Positions 25,895-36,924 of a DNA stretch of 44,170 nt are shown one piece after another. Below the pieces are notes generated by a model that saw nothing but the letters and a program-made list of their open reading frames with translations, had not been told where the DNA came from and searched no databases. The DNA lies in assembly GCF_004614195.1 (NCBI RefSeq), contig NZ_SPUM01000126.1, positions 1-44,170 on the forward strand. Direction: 5' to 3'. This DNA is from Massilia horti. Lineage in GTDB: Bacteria; Pseudomonadota; Gammaproteobacteria; Burkholderiales; Burkholderiaceae_D. Made by a program: the position numbers and the translations under genes. The first letter of the stretch is position 1. The number at the start of each line of letters is the position of its first letter.

Positions 25895-26893
25895 ATGCCA
25901 AACACGACCGCCCCCACAAGGCCGAGCATGAGCCACCCCAGTTCCGCGCCAGCCGCCCCGGCGCGCCAGGCCGCCATCCTGATCGTCGACGATGCGCCAA
26001 TCAACCTCGGCGCATTGCACGCGCTGCTGCAGCAACAGGGTTACCAGACCTTTGTTGCCACCTCCGCCGAGCGGGCGCTCGAGCTCGCCCAACGGGTGCG
26101 CCCCGATCTGATCCTGCTCGACATCGTGATGCCCGGCATGGACGGCATGGAGGCATGCCGGCGCCTGAAGGCCGATCCCAATACCGCGGCAATCCCCATC
26201 ATTTTCATGAGCGTGCGCGACGAGGAGGACGACATCGTGGCCGGGTTCGACCTGGGCGCGGTCGACTACATGCCCAAGCCGCTGCACATGGCCGAGGTGT
26301 GCGTGCGGGTGCGCGCGCGGCTGCAGGCGGCGCACGCCGGCCAGGCGGCGCTGGTCGATCCGCTCACCAGGATCGCCAACCGCCGCCACTTCGACAGCGT
26401 GCTGGCCAAGGAGTGGCAGCGCGCGGCCCGCAACGGCGCCCCGCTGTCGCTGATCGTGCTCGACGTCGACCACTTCAAGCTGTACAACGACGCGCTCGGC
26501 CATGCCGCCGGCGACGCCGCCCTGCAGCAGGTGGCGGCGGCGCTGCAGTCGCACGCACTGCGCCCGACCGACCTGTCGGCGCGCTACGGCGGCGAGGAAT
26601 TCGTGCTGCTGTTCGCCGAAACGGAGCTGGACAATGCCATGCGCATCGCCGAGGCGATCCGCGAGCACGTCGAAGGACTGCATTTGCCCAACCCGGGCGT
26701 ATCCGGCTCGGCCGTGATCACGGTCAGCATCGGCGTGGCGAGCATCGTCCCGTCGCAACTGGACGCAGTCGAGACCCTGTTCCTGGCGGCCGACCGCGCC
26801 ATGTATGAGGCCAAGGCGGCCGGCCGCAATCGCGTGCACGCCAGCGCGCCCCGCGAAACGGCGCGCGCCGACTCGGTCATGCGGCTTTACTAG
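25895..26893 (+). CDS. Receiver-GGDEF diguanylate cyclase
   Basis: A 332-aa response regulator likely to make c-di-GMP. The N-terminal receiver (about 26-145) has the phospho-acceptor Asp76 (LLDIVMPGMDG) and Lys in YMPKPL. The C-terminal GGDEF domain has the active GGEEF motif at 232-236 and an inhibitory I-site RPTD at 223-226, exactly five residues before it, so product inhibition is expected. ATG 25895 gives the listed length; ATG 25928 (MSHPSSAP) is also plausible. No histidine kinase is adjacent. It converges with the DUF1275 gene across 27 bp. Confidence 0.92.
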   Translation: MPNTTAPTRPSMSHPSSAPAAPARQAAILIVDDAPINLGALHALLQQQGYQTFVATSAERALELAQRVRPDLILLDIVMPGMDGMEACRRLKADPNTAAIPIIFMSVRDEEDDIVAGFDLGAVDYMPKPLHMAEVCVRVRARLQAAHAGQAALVDPLTRIANRRHFDSVLAKEWQRAARNGAPLSLIVLDVDHFKLYNDALGHAAGDAALQQVAAALQSHALRPTDLSARYGGEEFVLLFAETELDNAMRIAEAIREHVEGLHLPNPGVSGSAVITVSIGVASIVPSQLDAVETLFLAADRAMYEAKAAGRNRVHASAPRETARADSVMRLY

Positions 26894-26920
26894 TCCCGCC
26901 CGGGCGGCACTTCGAGCCTT

Positions 26921-27769
26921 CTAGTTGCCGCCCTGGCGCTTGCCCCGATGGCGCAGCCGTGCCAGGTCGTCCAGCGCAGGCACGATCGCCAATGCGCACA
27001 GCAGCGCGGCCAATGGCAGCGTGGACAGGTAGCCAACCTGCTTGAACCCGATCGCGCCCACGACCCCGCCGGCAAAAAACGACAACAGCAGAGCGGACAG
27101 CAGGCGCAGCCGGTCATGGTTGGCAGCGACCCTGGGCTGGCCCGGATCGGCGTTCCAGTACAGCAGCTTGCCCAGCTCAATGCCGATGTCGGTAACGATG
27201 CCTGTCATGTGCGTGGTGCGGATCTCGGCGTGCGACAGTTTGGTGATAACCGCGTTCTGCAGGCCCATGATGAAGCACAGGAGCATGACGGTGAGCGGAA
27301 CGAACAGCCCCTCGATCCTGGCCAGGCGCGCGCCCAGCACGCCGAAGCCGAGCAACAGGACCGCCTCGAACAGCAGCGGCAGCGCATATTCGCTGTACAG
27401 CCGCTGGCGGCGCATGTAATTGATCATCAGCGCAGTGCAGGCGGCACCGGCCACGAACGACAGGATCGCGCCGGCGCCTTCCAGCACCGTGGCGTAGCCA
27501 CCCAGGGCCAGGTTGTCCGCCATCGCCGACACGATGCCGGTCATGTGCGAGGTGTACTGCTGGACCGCGAGAAAGCCGCCGGCGTTGGTGGCCCCGGCCA
27601 CGAAAGCGAGGGCAAGGCCAAGGTGGCGGTTGGCGATGGATGTTCTGCGATGCCCGGTCAGGCTTCGCGCATAGTTGATCGGCACGACTGGCGCTCCGGA
27701 TGGGTGGACTGCTGCTGCTGCCATCTTACTGCAAATCCACTGATCCGGCTGCGCCCGAGCCTGCGGCAT
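26921..27769 (-). CDS. DUF1275 (YoaK-like) membrane protein
   Basis: A 282-aa inner-membrane protein with about six hydrophobic segments and twin internal-repeat motifs: SHMTGIVSAMADNLALG and, later, THMTGIVTDIGIELG, typical of the YoaK/DUF1275 family. The function of the family is unknown. The start is uncertain: ATG 27769 and ATG 27724 are both weakly supported by ribosome sites, and the first ~30 residues look non-conserved. It is divergent from dapC; a TATAAT sits in the 55-bp gap between them. Confidence 0.85.
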   Translation of the reverse strand: MPQARAQPDQWICSKMAAAAVHPSGAPVVPINYARSLTGHRRTSIANRHLGLALAFVAGATNAGGFLAVQQYTSHMTGIVSAMADNLALGGYATVLEGAGAILSFVAGAACTALMINYMRRQRLYSEYALPLLFEAVLLLGFGVLGARLARIEGLFVPLTVMLLCFIMGLQNAVITKLSHAEIRTTHMTGIVTDIGIELGKLLYWNADPGQPRVAANHDRLRLLSALLLSFFAGGVVGAIGFKQVGYLSTLPLAALLCALAIVPALDDLARLRHRGKRQGGN

Positions 27770-27824
27770 CGGATGGAGGAGCTATAATACTGGCACTATT
27801 CGCCATGCGCTAACCGGTACCGTC

Positions 27825-29057
27825 GTGAATCCAAACCTCGAGAAACTGCATCCCTACCCGTTCGAAAAGCTGCGTCAATTGTTCTCCGGCGTCGTGCCCA
27901 ATCCCGACTATGCCCACATCAGCCTGGGCATCGGCGAGCCGAAACATGCGACTCCCGCCTTCATCGAAAAGGCGCTGACGCACAGCGTAACGGGGCTGGC
28001 GCACTATCCGAGCACGCACGGCAGCGAACCGCTGCGCGCCGCGATCGCCGGCTGGATCGAGCGCCGCTACGCCGTCCCGCCCCTGGACCCGGCGGCCATG
28101 GTGCTACCGGTGAACGGCTCGCGCGAGGCGCTGTTCGGCTTTGCCCAGTGCGTGATCGACCCGTCCAAAGGTGCGCCGCTGGTGGTGTGCCCGAACCCGT
28201 TCTACCAGATCTACGAAGGCGCGGCCTACCTGGCCGGCGCCGAACCCTACTTCGTCAACTCCGACCCGTCGCGCAATTTCGCCTGCGATTACGCGGGCGT
28301 GCCGCCCGAGGTATGGTCGCGCGTGCAGCTGCTGTACGTCTGCTCACCCGGCAACCCGACCGGCGCGATCCTGTCGATGGACGACTGGCGGTTTCTATTC
28401 GAGCTGTCGGACCGCTACGGTTTCGTGATCGCCTCGGATGAGTGCTATTCCGAGATCTACCACGGCTCGGCGCCGCCGCTGGGCGCGCTCGAAGCGGCGC
28501 ACCAGGCGGGGCGCAGCGGCGGAGCACACCCGTACCGCAACCTGGTCGTGTTTTCGAGCCTGTCCAAGCGTTCGAACGTACCTGGCATGCGCTCCGGTTT
28601 TGTCGCCGGCGACCCGGAAGTGATGAAGAAATTCCTGCTGTACCGTACCTACTGCGGCGGCGCGATGTCGCCGCCCGTGCAGGCGGCGTCGATCGCAGCC
28701 TGGAACGACGAACACCACGTGCAGGAAAACCGCGCGCTGTACAAAGAAAAGTTCAAGCTCATCACGCCGCTGCTCAAGCAGGTGATGGACGTCGAACTGC
28801 CGGACGCCGGCTTTTACCTGTGGGCCGACGTGCGCCGCACCGGCCTGTCGGACACCGAGTTCGCGCGCAGCCTGTACGCGGCCTGTAACGTGACGGTCCT
28901 GCCCGGCAGCTACCTGGCGCGCGAAGCGCACGGGGCCAATCCGGGCCACAACCGCATCCGCATGGCGCTGGTGGCTGAAGTCGACGAAGGCCTGGAGGCG
29001 GCCAACCGCATCGTCCAGTTCTGCAAAACCATCGCCGCCCGCGCCCGCGCACACTGA
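27825..29057 (+). CDS. dapC: DapC, N-succinyldiaminopimelate aminotransferase
   Basis: PLP transaminase of lysine/diaminopimelate synthesis. The 410-aa protein starts at GTG 27825, giving the family N-terminus [19 protein letters not shown]. Seen: [20 protein letters not shown] (174-182) and Schiff-base Lys248 in SSLSKRSN. It is 19 bp upstream of dapD, and dapE lies 3.4 kb further on, giving three steps of the succinylase branch in one neighbourhood. Confidence 0.93.
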   Translation: MNPNLEKLHPYPFEKLRQLFSGVVPNPDYAHISLGIGEPKHATPAFIEKALTHSVTGLAHYPSTHGSEPLRAAIAGWIERRYAVPPLDPAAMVLPVNGSREALFGFAQCVIDPSKGAPLVVCPNPFYQIYEGAAYLAGAEPYFVNSDPSRNFACDYAGVPPEVWSRVQLLYVCSPGNPTGAILSMDDWRFLFELSDRYGFVIASDECYSEIYHGSAPPLGALEAAHQAGRSGGAHPYRNLVVFSSLSKRSNVPGMRSGFVAGDPEVMKKFLLYRTYCGGAMSPPVQAASIAAWNDEHHVQENRALYKEKFKLITPLLKQVMDVELPDAGFYLWADVRRTGLSDTEFARSLYAACNVTVLPGSYLAREAHGANPGHNRIRMALVAEVDEGLEAANRIVQFCKTIAARARAH

Positions 29058-29076
29058 TTTTCAACCCAAGACCATC

Positions 29077-29913
29077 ATGACTCAACAACTCCAAACCATC
29101 ATCGACACCGCGTGGGAACAGCGCGCCGACATCAGCCCGACCAGCGCCAGCGCCGAAGTGCGCGACGCGGTCGCCCACGTCCTTGCCGGCCTTGACGACG
29201 GCAGCCTGCGCGTGGCGCAGAAAGACAGCGGCAGCTGGGTAGTCAATCAATGGATCAAGAAGGCAGTGCTGATGTCGTTCCGCCTGGAGAACAATCAAGT
29301 AATGGCTGGCGGCGGCCTCGGCGGCAGCCCCCAGTTCTACGACAAGGTGCCGACCAAGTTCGCCAACTACACCGCAGAAGACTTCGCGCGCGGGGGCTTT
29401 CGTGTGGTGCCGCCGGCGGTGGCACGCCGCGGCAGCTTCATCGGCAAGAATGTGGTGCTGATGCCGTCCTACGTGAACATCGGCGCCTACGTCGACGAAG
29501 GCACGATGGTCGATACCTGGGCCACCGTCGGCTCGTGCGCGCAGATCGGCAAAAACGTGCACCTGTCGGGCGGCGTGGGCATCGGCGGCGTGCTGGAGCC
29601 GATGCAGGCCAATCCGACCATCATCGAGGACAACTGCTTCATCGGCGCGCGTTCGGAGATCGTCGAAGGCGTGATCGTCGAGGAGAACTCGGTGATCTCG
29701 ATGGGCGTGTACATCGGCCAGTCGACCAAGATCTATAACCGCGAGACCGGCGAAGTGACCTACGGCCGTGTGCCGGCTGGTTCGGTGGTGGTGTCGGGCA
29801 GCCTGCCCTCGAGCGACGGCAAGTACAGCCTGTACTGCGCGGTGATCGTCAAGCAGGTGGACGCCAAGACGCGCGCCAAGACCGGCATCAACGAGCTCTT
29901 GCGCGGGTTCTGA
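29077..29913 (+). CDS. dapD: DapD, tetrahydrodipicolinate N-succinyltransferase
   Basis: Succinylates tetrahydrodipicolinate, the entry to the succinylase pathway for lysine and peptidoglycan diaminopimelate. The 278-aa protein has the left-handed beta-helix hexapeptide region (about 110-215), with [26 protein letters not shown] repeats and [11 protein letters not shown]. The length matches the family. It lies in an operon with dapC. A dispersed inverted repeat (29965) separates it from pilU. Confidence 0.96.
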   Translation: MTQQLQTIIDTAWEQRADISPTSASAEVRDAVAHVLAGLDDGSLRVAQKDSGSWVVNQWIKKAVLMSFRLENNQVMAGGGLGGSPQFYDKVPTKFANYTAEDFARGGFRVVPPAVARRGSFIGKNVVLMPSYVNIGAYVDEGTMVDTWATVGSCAQIGKNVHLSGGVGIGGVLEPMQANPTIIEDNCFIGARSEIVEGVIVEENSVISMGVYIGQSTKIYNRETGEVTYGRVPAGSVVVSGSLPSSDGKYSLYCAVIVKQVDAKTRAKTGINELLRGF

Positions 29914-29964
29914 TTGTCAAGGCGCGGCTGCGATGAGCGGCTGCGCCACGTGTGAGGAAGGATC

Positions 29965-30042
29965 GTAGGGTGCGCACTCCGTGCGCACGCGGACGCAAAC
30001 TCTGCACAACCGTACCGCGTGCGCACGGGTGCGCACCCTACG
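29965..30042. repeat. Dispersed inverted repeat, copy R3 (short form)
   Basis: The left arm GTAGGGTGCGCAC..GTGCGCACGCGG (29965-29992) pairs with the right arm CCGCGTGCGCAC..GTGCGCACCCTAC ending at 30041, with a one-base difference. The loop GACGCAAACTCTGCACAACC resembles the right half of R2. The arm insert present in R1 is missing. It lies 52 bp after dapD and 33 bp before pilU. Confidence 0.85.
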
Positions 30043-30074
30043 CGCGACGGCACTAAGAAGAAGGAGACGATGAG

Positions 30075-31214
30075 ATGGCAATGGACCGGCTGTTCCAGCT
30101 GATGAAGGAAAAAAACGCGTCGGACATGTTCATCGCGGTCAATTCGCCCGTCCACATCAAGATCAACGGGAACCTCATCCCGATCAACCAGCACAAGCTG
30201 GAGCCGGAAAACATCCAGTCGCTGCTGTCCGAAATCTGCACACCCGAGCAACTCGCGGAACTCGAGCGCGAGAACGAACTGAACATGGGTATCCCGGTGC
30301 CCAACCTGGGGCGCTTCCGCCTGTCCGCATTCCGCCAGCGCGGCAGCATTTCGGCGGTGCTGCGCTTTGTGCCGGCAAACATCCCGCCGCTGGCCGACCT
30401 CGGCCTGCCGCCCGTGCTTTCCGAGCTGATCATGGAAAAGCGCGGCCTGCTGCTCATCGTCGGCGCGACCGGCTCGGGCAAGTCGACCACGATCGCCTCG
30501 ATGCTGGACCACCGCAACGAACAGCGCAGCGGCCACATCCTCACGCTCGAAGACCCGATCGAGTACCTGTTCAAGAACAAGAAGTCGATCGTCAACCAGC
30601 GCGAGATCGGCACCGACGCGGCCAGCTTCGAGACCGCGTTGAAAAACTCGATGCGCCAGGCGCCGGACTGCATCCTGATCGGCGAAATCCGCGACAAGGA
30701 AGCGATGGCGGCGGCGCTGGCCTATGCCCAATCGGGCCACCTGGTGCTGGCCACCCTGCATGCGAACAACAGCTACAACGCGCTCAACCGCATCATCAGC
30801 TTCTATCCGGTCGAAAACCGCGCGGCGCTGCTGCAAGACCTGGCATCGAGCGTCAAGGCGATCGTTTCGCAGCGGCTGGTCAAGTCCGCGGCCGGCGGGC
30901 GGCGCCAGGCGGCGGTCGAAGTCATGCTCAACACCCGCTACATCACCGACCTTATCGAAAAAGGCGAGATCGGCCAGATCAAGGACGCCATGGACAAGAG
31001 CCTGTCGCCCGGTTCGCAGTCGTTCGAGGCGGCGCTGCTCAAGCTGGTCAAGGATGGCCTGGTGGCGCAGGACGAGGCGCTGGCCAACGCGGATTCGGCC
31101 ACCAACCTGCTCTGGCTGCTCAACAACGGACCGGGCACCCAGGCACAGGAGGAGACCAAGCCGGAGCAAGAGCCGGCCGGTCCGTCATTTACCGAGTTCA
31201 CCCTCGATACCTGA
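30075..31214 (+). CDS. pilU: PilU/PilT-family type IV pilus retraction ATPase
   Basis: A hexameric ATPase powering pilus retraction and twitching. The 379-aa protein has Walker A GATGSGKS at 130-137, Walker B/Asp box CILIGEIRDKEAM, and the His-box ATLHANN. The N-terminal SDMFIAVNSPVHIKING and the C-terminal extension (beyond residue 340, rich in Gln/Glu/Pro) are PilU-like rather than PilT-like. No pilT is adjacent, although the two are usually neighbours. Its last 30 bp overlap the 3' end of an opposing lipoprotein gene. Confidence 0.88.
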   Translation: MAMDRLFQLMKEKNASDMFIAVNSPVHIKINGNLIPINQHKLEPENIQSLLSEICTPEQLAELERENELNMGIPVPNLGRFRLSAFRQRGSISAVLRFVPANIPPLADLGLPPVLSELIMEKRGLLLIVGATGSGKSTTIASMLDHRNEQRSGHILTLEDPIEYLFKNKKSIVNQREIGTDAASFETALKNSMRQAPDCILIGEIRDKEAMAAALAYAQSGHLVLATLHANNSYNALNRIISFYPVENRAALLQDLASSVKAIVSQRLVKSAAGGRRQAAVEVMLNTRYITDLIEKGEIGQIKDAMDKSLSPGSQSFEAALLKLVKDGLVAQDEALANADSATNLLWLLNNGPGTQAQEETKPEQEPAGPSFTEFTLDT

Positions 31215-31550
31215 GCCGGGCTGCCCGTAGACCGGCCCCAGGTCCAGCCCCTCGATGCGCACCTTGGTCGTGAAATCGAATGGTATGAAGGTGAGCCGGA
31301 TATTGCGCTTTTTGGCGACGAACACGATCGCGCCGATCGGAATGATCTCGAACATGCCCGTGCTGCGCATCTCGGCCCAATAGCGTCCGCCCTCGCGGGT
31401 GATCCACAACACATCGCCATTGGACAGCCGGTAGGAACCGTAGATTTCCGCCATTTCGGTTGGCGACAGGTAGTAGCCCGTCCCGGCGTCGCAGCCGGGG
31501 AGCGACGACAGCAATGCCAAACTGGACAGCACCAACGCGGCGATGCGCAT
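31185..31550 (-). CDS. Small predicted lipoprotein, unknown function
   Basis: A 121-aa protein beginning MRIAALVLSSLALLSSLPGC: a signal peptide with lipobox LPGC at residues 17-20, so probably a lipid-anchored envelope protein. The mature part has a small beta-rich, domain-like sequence (IYGSYRLSNGDVLWITREGG). No family was recognised. ATG 31550 was chosen for the GGAGG six bases upstream. Its 3' end overlaps pilU tail-to-tail by 30 bp. Confidence 0.7.
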   Translation of the reverse strand: MRIAALVLSSLALLSSLPGCDAGTGYYLSPTEMAEIYGSYRLSNGDVLWITREGGRYWAEMRSTGMFEIIPIGAIVFVAKKRNIRLTFIPFDFTTKVRIEGLDLGPVYGQPGSGIEGELGK

Positions 31551-31667
31551 GACGGCCTCCATTTGAAATTGAACGGATGTGTTCAACCTAAGACCGCGAA
31601 CGCCCCGGTCCGGTTCACGACGGCCGCGTTGCTCCTCGACAACGAAGCGTACCGCTCACCGGAGGCG

Positions 31668-31695
31668 CAGGGTGCGTCACCTGTGCGCACGCGGT
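31668..31695. repeat. Degenerate left arm of the dispersed inverted repeat (R7)
   Basis: CAGGGTGCGTCACCTGTGCGCACGCGGTG-like sequence matches the left arm of R4 and R3 with two or three changes. No matching right arm is visible downstream; the following sequence is unrelated. Confidence 0.55.
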
Positions 31696-31755
31696 GCAAA
31701 GCGTGCTGGCGCTGGCGTTGCCGCGGTCCAAGCAAGCGGTGACCGCGGGAAAAGA

Positions 31756-31968
31756 GGGTCAGACCCTAATTCTTGTGCAACAAATTGCCCGATAATTGGG
31801 GTCTGACCCCACCGCAGATCACGCAGCAGTCAGAATTCGAAGCGGAAAAGAGGGTCAGACCCTATTTTTTTTGCAACAAAATGCTCAACCCCAAACGTGG
31901 GGTCAGACCCTAATTCTTGTGCACTAATTCTTGTGCAACAAATTGCTCGATAATTAGGGTCTGACCCC
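31756..31968. repeat. Cluster of GGGTCAGACCC palindromes (REP/RAYT-like)
   Basis: Five copies of the palindromic core occur at 31756-31766, 31798-31810 (inverted), 31852-31862, 31899-31910 and 31957-31968 (inverted). They pair into three units. In the third, AGGGTCAGACCCTAATT-type arms face AATTAGGGTCTGACCCC around TTGTGCAACAAATTG; the first is nearly identical. Such repeats are typical of those mobilised by REP-associated tyrosine transposases; none is encoded in this window. Confidence 0.85.
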
Positions 31969-32144
31969 CATTGCAGAGGTCTAACCCCATTGCAGAGGTT
32001 TTGTTTGCATGTCACCAATATGACAACATGCGGCCCGCCCAGCCGGCCAAGGGTACAATCGGCCAGCAAGGATGCCCTTGTGCTATCCTCGCGCGTTTCC
32101 CGTTCACTAGCGCACGGCGCCGCGCGCCGGCCCCTCACCTACTC

Positions 32145-33640
<1,496 letters not shown>

Positions 33641-33650
33641 GAACAACACC

Positions 33651-34547
33651 ATGAACACCACATCCTTTTCCACCGCGCGCGACCTGCTGCGCTATGCCGT
33701 CACCCGCTTTAACTCTGCCAAGCTGTTCTTCGGCCACGGCAGCCTTGAAGCATTCGACGAGGCAGCCTACCTGATCCTGCATACGCTTAAGCTCCCGCTC
33801 GACAAGCTCGAGCCGTTCCTCGATGCCCGGCTGCTGCCGGAAGAAGTGCTGCAGGTGCTGGCCGTGATCGAGCGCCGCGCCACCGAGCGGGTGCCGGCCG
33901 CGTACATCACCAACGAGGCCTGGCTGGGCGATTATTCGTTCTACGTGGACGAGCGCGTGCTGGTGCCGCGTTCGTTCATCGCCGAGCTGATCCCGCAGCA
34001 CTTCGCGCCGTGGGTCGTTGACCCGGACAATGTGGAGAACGTGCTGGAGCTGTGCACCGGCTCCGGGTGCCTGGCAATCATGCTGGCCGACGCGTTCCCG
34101 AACGCGGTGGTGGATGCGGTCGACATCTCGAAGGATGCGCTGGCGGTGGCCGAGCACAACATCCGCGAATACAAGCTGGAGGGCCGGGTCAACCCGATCG
34201 AATCGAACCTGTACGAGAACGTGCCGTTCAAGAAGTACGACCTGATCGTGACCAACCCGCCCTACGTGAACGCCGAATCGATGACCAAGCTGCCGCCGGA
34301 GTACCTGCGCGAGCCGCAGATCGCGCTGGCCGGCGGCGTGGATGGCATGGACCTGGTGCGCAAGATCGTCGAGGGCGCGGCCGACTACCTGACGCCGGAA
34401 GGCGTGCTGGTGGTCGAGATCGGCAACGAACGCGAACACGCGGAGGCAGCGTTCGGCCATCTTGGCCTGACCTGGCTCACCACCAGCGGCGGCGACGAAC
34501 AGGTGTTCCTGCTGACCGCCGACCAGCTCCCGAAAGTCAACGCATAA
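33651..34547 (+). CDS. prmB: PrmB, ribosomal protein L3 glutamine methyltransferase
   Basis: SAM-dependent N5-glutamine methyltransferase. The 298-aa protein has an N-terminal helical domain, SAM motif I ELCTGSGCLAI (133-143) and the catalytic TNPPY at 201-205. The location after dapE and the N-terminus favour PrmB over the closely related release-factor enzyme PrmC. It precedes the ABC-F gene by 16 bp. Confidence 0.92.
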   Translation: MNTTSFSTARDLLRYAVTRFNSAKLFFGHGSLEAFDEAAYLILHTLKLPLDKLEPFLDARLLPEEVLQVLAVIERRATERVPAAYITNEAWLGDYSFYVDERVLVPRSFIAELIPQHFAPWVVDPDNVENVLELCTGSGCLAIMLADAFPNAVVDAVDISKDALAVAEHNIREYKLEGRVNPIESNLYENVPFKKYDLIVTNPPYVNAESMTKLPPEYLREPQIALAGGVDGMDLVRKIVEGAADYLTPEGVLVVEIGNEREHAEAAFGHLGLTWLTTSGGDEQVFLLTADQLPKVNA

Positions 34548-34563
34548 AACCGCCAGAAGCCGC

Positions 34564-36534
34564 ATGATCCGATTTTCCAACGTCAGCCTGATGCGCGGCA
34601 CCAAGCCGCTGCTGGAAGGCGCCGACCTGACCCTGAACCCGGGCGACAAGATTGGCCTGATCGGCGCCAACGGCGCCGGCAAGTCGAGCCTGTTCGCGAT
34701 GCTGCGCGGCGAGCTGCACCCCGACCAGGGCGAGATCGACTTTCCCGCCAGGTGGCGCATGGCCTATGTGGCGCAGGAGACGCCGGCGCTCGATCGCGCG
34801 GCGCTCGACTACGCGATCGACGGCGACGTCAATCTGCGGCGCCTGCAGGCCGAGCTGGCGCGGCTGGAGGCTGCGCCGCATACGCTTGAGAACGGCATCG
34901 CGATCGGCGAAATCCACGCCGCGCTGGCCGACGCCGAAGCCTACACGGTGCAATCGCGCGCCGAACAGCTGCTGCTGGGCCTGGGCTTTTCGCTGCAGCA
35001 GATGCAGCAGCCGGTGGCGAGCTTTTCGGGCGGCTGGCGCATGCGCCTGAATCTGGCGCAGGCGCTGATGTGCCCTTCCGACCTGCTGCTGCTAGACGAG
35101 CCGACCAACCACCTGGACCTGGACGCGATCATCTGGCTCGAGGACTGGTTGAAGCGCTATGCCGGAACCCTGATCATCATCTCGCACGACCGCGACTTTT
35201 TGGACGAGATCGTGAACGTTGTAGTGCACATCGACGAGCGCAAGCTTAAGCGCTACTCCGGCAACTACTCGGCCTTCGAACGCCAGCGCGCGGCGCAGAT
35301 CGTGCTGGCCCAGGCCGCGTACGAAAAGCAGCAGCGCTCACGTGCGCACCTCGAATCCTTCATCAACCGCTTCAAGGCCAAGGCCACCAAGGCACGCCAG
35401 GCCCAGAGCCGGATGAAGGCCCTGGCCAGGATGGAAGAGCTGGCGCCGCTGCGCGCCGCCGCCGAATTCTCGTTCGAGTTCCGCGAGCCGCTGTCGGCGC
35501 CCAATCCGCTCCTGGTGATGGAGGACGTGGACGCCGGCTACCCGGTACTCGACGCTCACGGCGATCGGGTGGGCGAGAAGCCGGTCGTCAGGCGCGTGAA
35601 TTTTTCGCTGCAAAGCGGCCAGCGCATTGGCCTGTTGGGTGTCAACGGCGCCGGCAAGTCGACGCTGATCAAGACCGTGGCCGGAGAGCTCGCGCCATTA
35701 AGCGGCACGGCGACCTTCGGCAAGGGGCTGGTGATCGGCTACTTCGCCCAGCACCAGGTCGAGATGCTGCGCCACGACGAATCGCCGCTGTGGCACCTGA
35801 TGAAACTTGCGCCGGACACGCGCGAGCAGGAGCTGCGCAACTTCCTGGGCGGCTTCAACTTCCCTGGCGATATGGTGACCAGCCCGATCGCGCCGTTCTC
35901 CGGCGGCGAAAAGGCGCGCCTGGCGCTGGCGCTGATCGTGTGGCAGCGGCCGAATCTGCTCCTGCTGGACGAGCCGACCAACCACCTGGACCTGGAGACG
36001 CGCGAAGCCTTGACGATGGCGCTGGCGCAGTTCGAAGGCACGCTGGTGCTGGTCTCGCACGACCGGCACCTGCTGCGCGCCACCACCGACCAGTTCCTGA
36101 TCGTGGCCGATGGCCGCCTGCAGCCGTTCGACGGCGACCTGGACGACTACAAGGAGTGGCTGTTTCAGACCAAGCTGGGCAAGGCCGCTCCCCTGACGCC
36201 GGCGGCCACCGGCGGCCAGTCGCCCGCTGCCGCTGCGCCGGCGGTCGACCGCAGGGAACAGAAGCGCCTCGAAGCGGAGGAACGCCAGCGCCTGGCCGCG
36301 CTGAAAAAGCCGATCGAAAGCCGGATCAAGCGGCTGGAAGAGCAGATGGCCAAGCTGAATGCGAAAAAATCCGAAATCGACGCGCGCCTGTTGGAGCCGT
36401 CGCTGTACGAGGCGCATAACAAGGAAGAGCTGAAAAACCTGGTCGCGGATCAGGCGTTTTGTAGCCGCGACCTCGAACAACTCGAGGCCGAGTGGCTTGA
36501 GCTGCAGGAGCAGCTGGAGGGGCTGGCGGCCTGA
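34564..36534 (+). CDS. yheS: ABC-F family ATPase (YheS-like)
   Basis: A soluble twin-ATPase protein of the ABC-F class, which acts on ribosomes rather than membranes. The 656-aa protein has Walker A1 GANGAGKS (34-41), signature SGGWRMRLNLAQAL, LLLDEPTNHLDLDA, an interdomain linker rich in Lys/Ala/Arg (about 245-300), a second ATPase with GVNGAGKST and SGGEKARLALAL, and a charged coiled-coil C-terminus (about 555-650). Close in layout and sequence to E. coli YheS. Its stop is 23 bp from repeat R4. Confidence 0.9.
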   Translation: MIRFSNVSLMRGTKPLLEGADLTLNPGDKIGLIGANGAGKSSLFAMLRGELHPDQGEIDFPARWRMAYVAQETPALDRAALDYAIDGDVNLRRLQAELARLEAAPHTLENGIAIGEIHAALADAEAYTVQSRAEQLLLGLGFSLQQMQQPVASFSGGWRMRLNLAQALMCPSDLLLLDEPTNHLDLDAIIWLEDWLKRYAGTLIIISHDRDFLDEIVNVVVHIDERKLKRYSGNYSAFERQRAAQIVLAQAAYEKQQRSRAHLESFINRFKAKATKARQAQSRMKALARMEELAPLRAAAEFSFEFREPLSAPNPLLVMEDVDAGYPVLDAHGDRVGEKPVVRRVNFSLQSGQRIGLLGVNGAGKSTLIKTVAGELAPLSGTATFGKGLVIGYFAQHQVEMLRHDESPLWHLMKLAPDTREQELRNFLGGFNFPGDMVTSPIAPFSGGEKARLALALIVWQRPNLLLLDEPTNHLDLETREALTMALAQFEGTLVLVSHDRHLLRATTDQFLIVADGRLQPFDGDLDDYKEWLFQTKLGKAAPLTPAATGGQSPAAAAPAVDRREQKRLEAEERQRLAALKKPIESRIKRLEEQMAKLNAKKSEIDARLLEPSLYEAHNKEELKNLVADQAFCSRDLEQLEAEWLELQEQLEGLAA

Positions 36535-36557
36535 TTGGCCCAGGCCCGACGCCTGCC

Positions 36558-36662
36558 GTAGGGTGCGCACCTGTGCGCACGCGGTCACCGCATGCGGGCT
36601 CGCGGCGCCACGGCCACAACGCACCGTTCGCGAACTGCGTGCGCACAGGTGCGCACCCTACG
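36558..36662. repeat. Dispersed inverted repeat, copy R4 (short form)
   Basis: The left arm 36558-36585 and right arm 36634-36661 are 28-bp inverted copies with one mismatch (GTAGGGTGCGCACCTGTGCG.. type). The loop contains GCATGCGGGCTCGCGGC, a variant of the family loop. The right end forms the exact 3' boundary of a truncated Tae4-like frame. Confidence 0.85.
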
Positions 36663-36907
36663 GCGGCCACAATCTCGATCTGATGGTCTCGGTACTTCCC
36701 TGCTTTGACGGTCAGGAAGCCGTGCGGCAGGTAGACACCAGCGCCGATAAGCGCGATGCTCATGCGTATCGCGCAAGTGTTGCGCCAGGCCGTATCGAGG
36801 ATTTTTTCCGAGTGCCCGATCCATCTCCACAGCTCATCGGCCGGGACGTTGAACGGGTCAGGATAGTGCATGCGCAATAACGTGTAGAGGGGCGGTTTCA
36901 TAGGCAT
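36663..36907 (-). pseudogene. Truncated Tae4-like T6SS amidase effector
   Basis: The frame begins MPMKPPLYTLLRMHY (ATG 36907) and includes WRNTCAIRMSIALIGAGVYLP, which matches the Tae4 (DL-endopeptidase effector) N-terminal region with the nucleophile Cys45. After about 81 residues the frame runs into repeat R4 and codes only repeat sequence, so the C-terminal half with the catalytic His/Asp is missing. Only 23 bp separate the repeat from yheS. Read as a 3'-deleted effector gene. The family call is by motif memory. Confidence 0.6.
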
Positions 36908-36924
36908 GGTGTCGCTCGTCAAGA

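Larger units (their letters stand above)
31551..32144. other. Repeat-filled intergenic region
   Basis: About 594 bp with no supported gene. It holds a degenerate arm of the GTAGGGTGCGC repeat at 31668-31695, the GGGTCAGACCC palindrome cluster (31756-31968), and a direct repeat of CCCATTGCAGAGGT at 31967-31980 and 31986-31999. The final ~110 bp upstream of the ArsC-like gene show nothing recognisable. Confidence 0.7.

Noticed and set aside
27783..27788. TATAAT between DUF1275 and dapC
   Set aside because: A perfect -10 word but no -35 partner in either direction.
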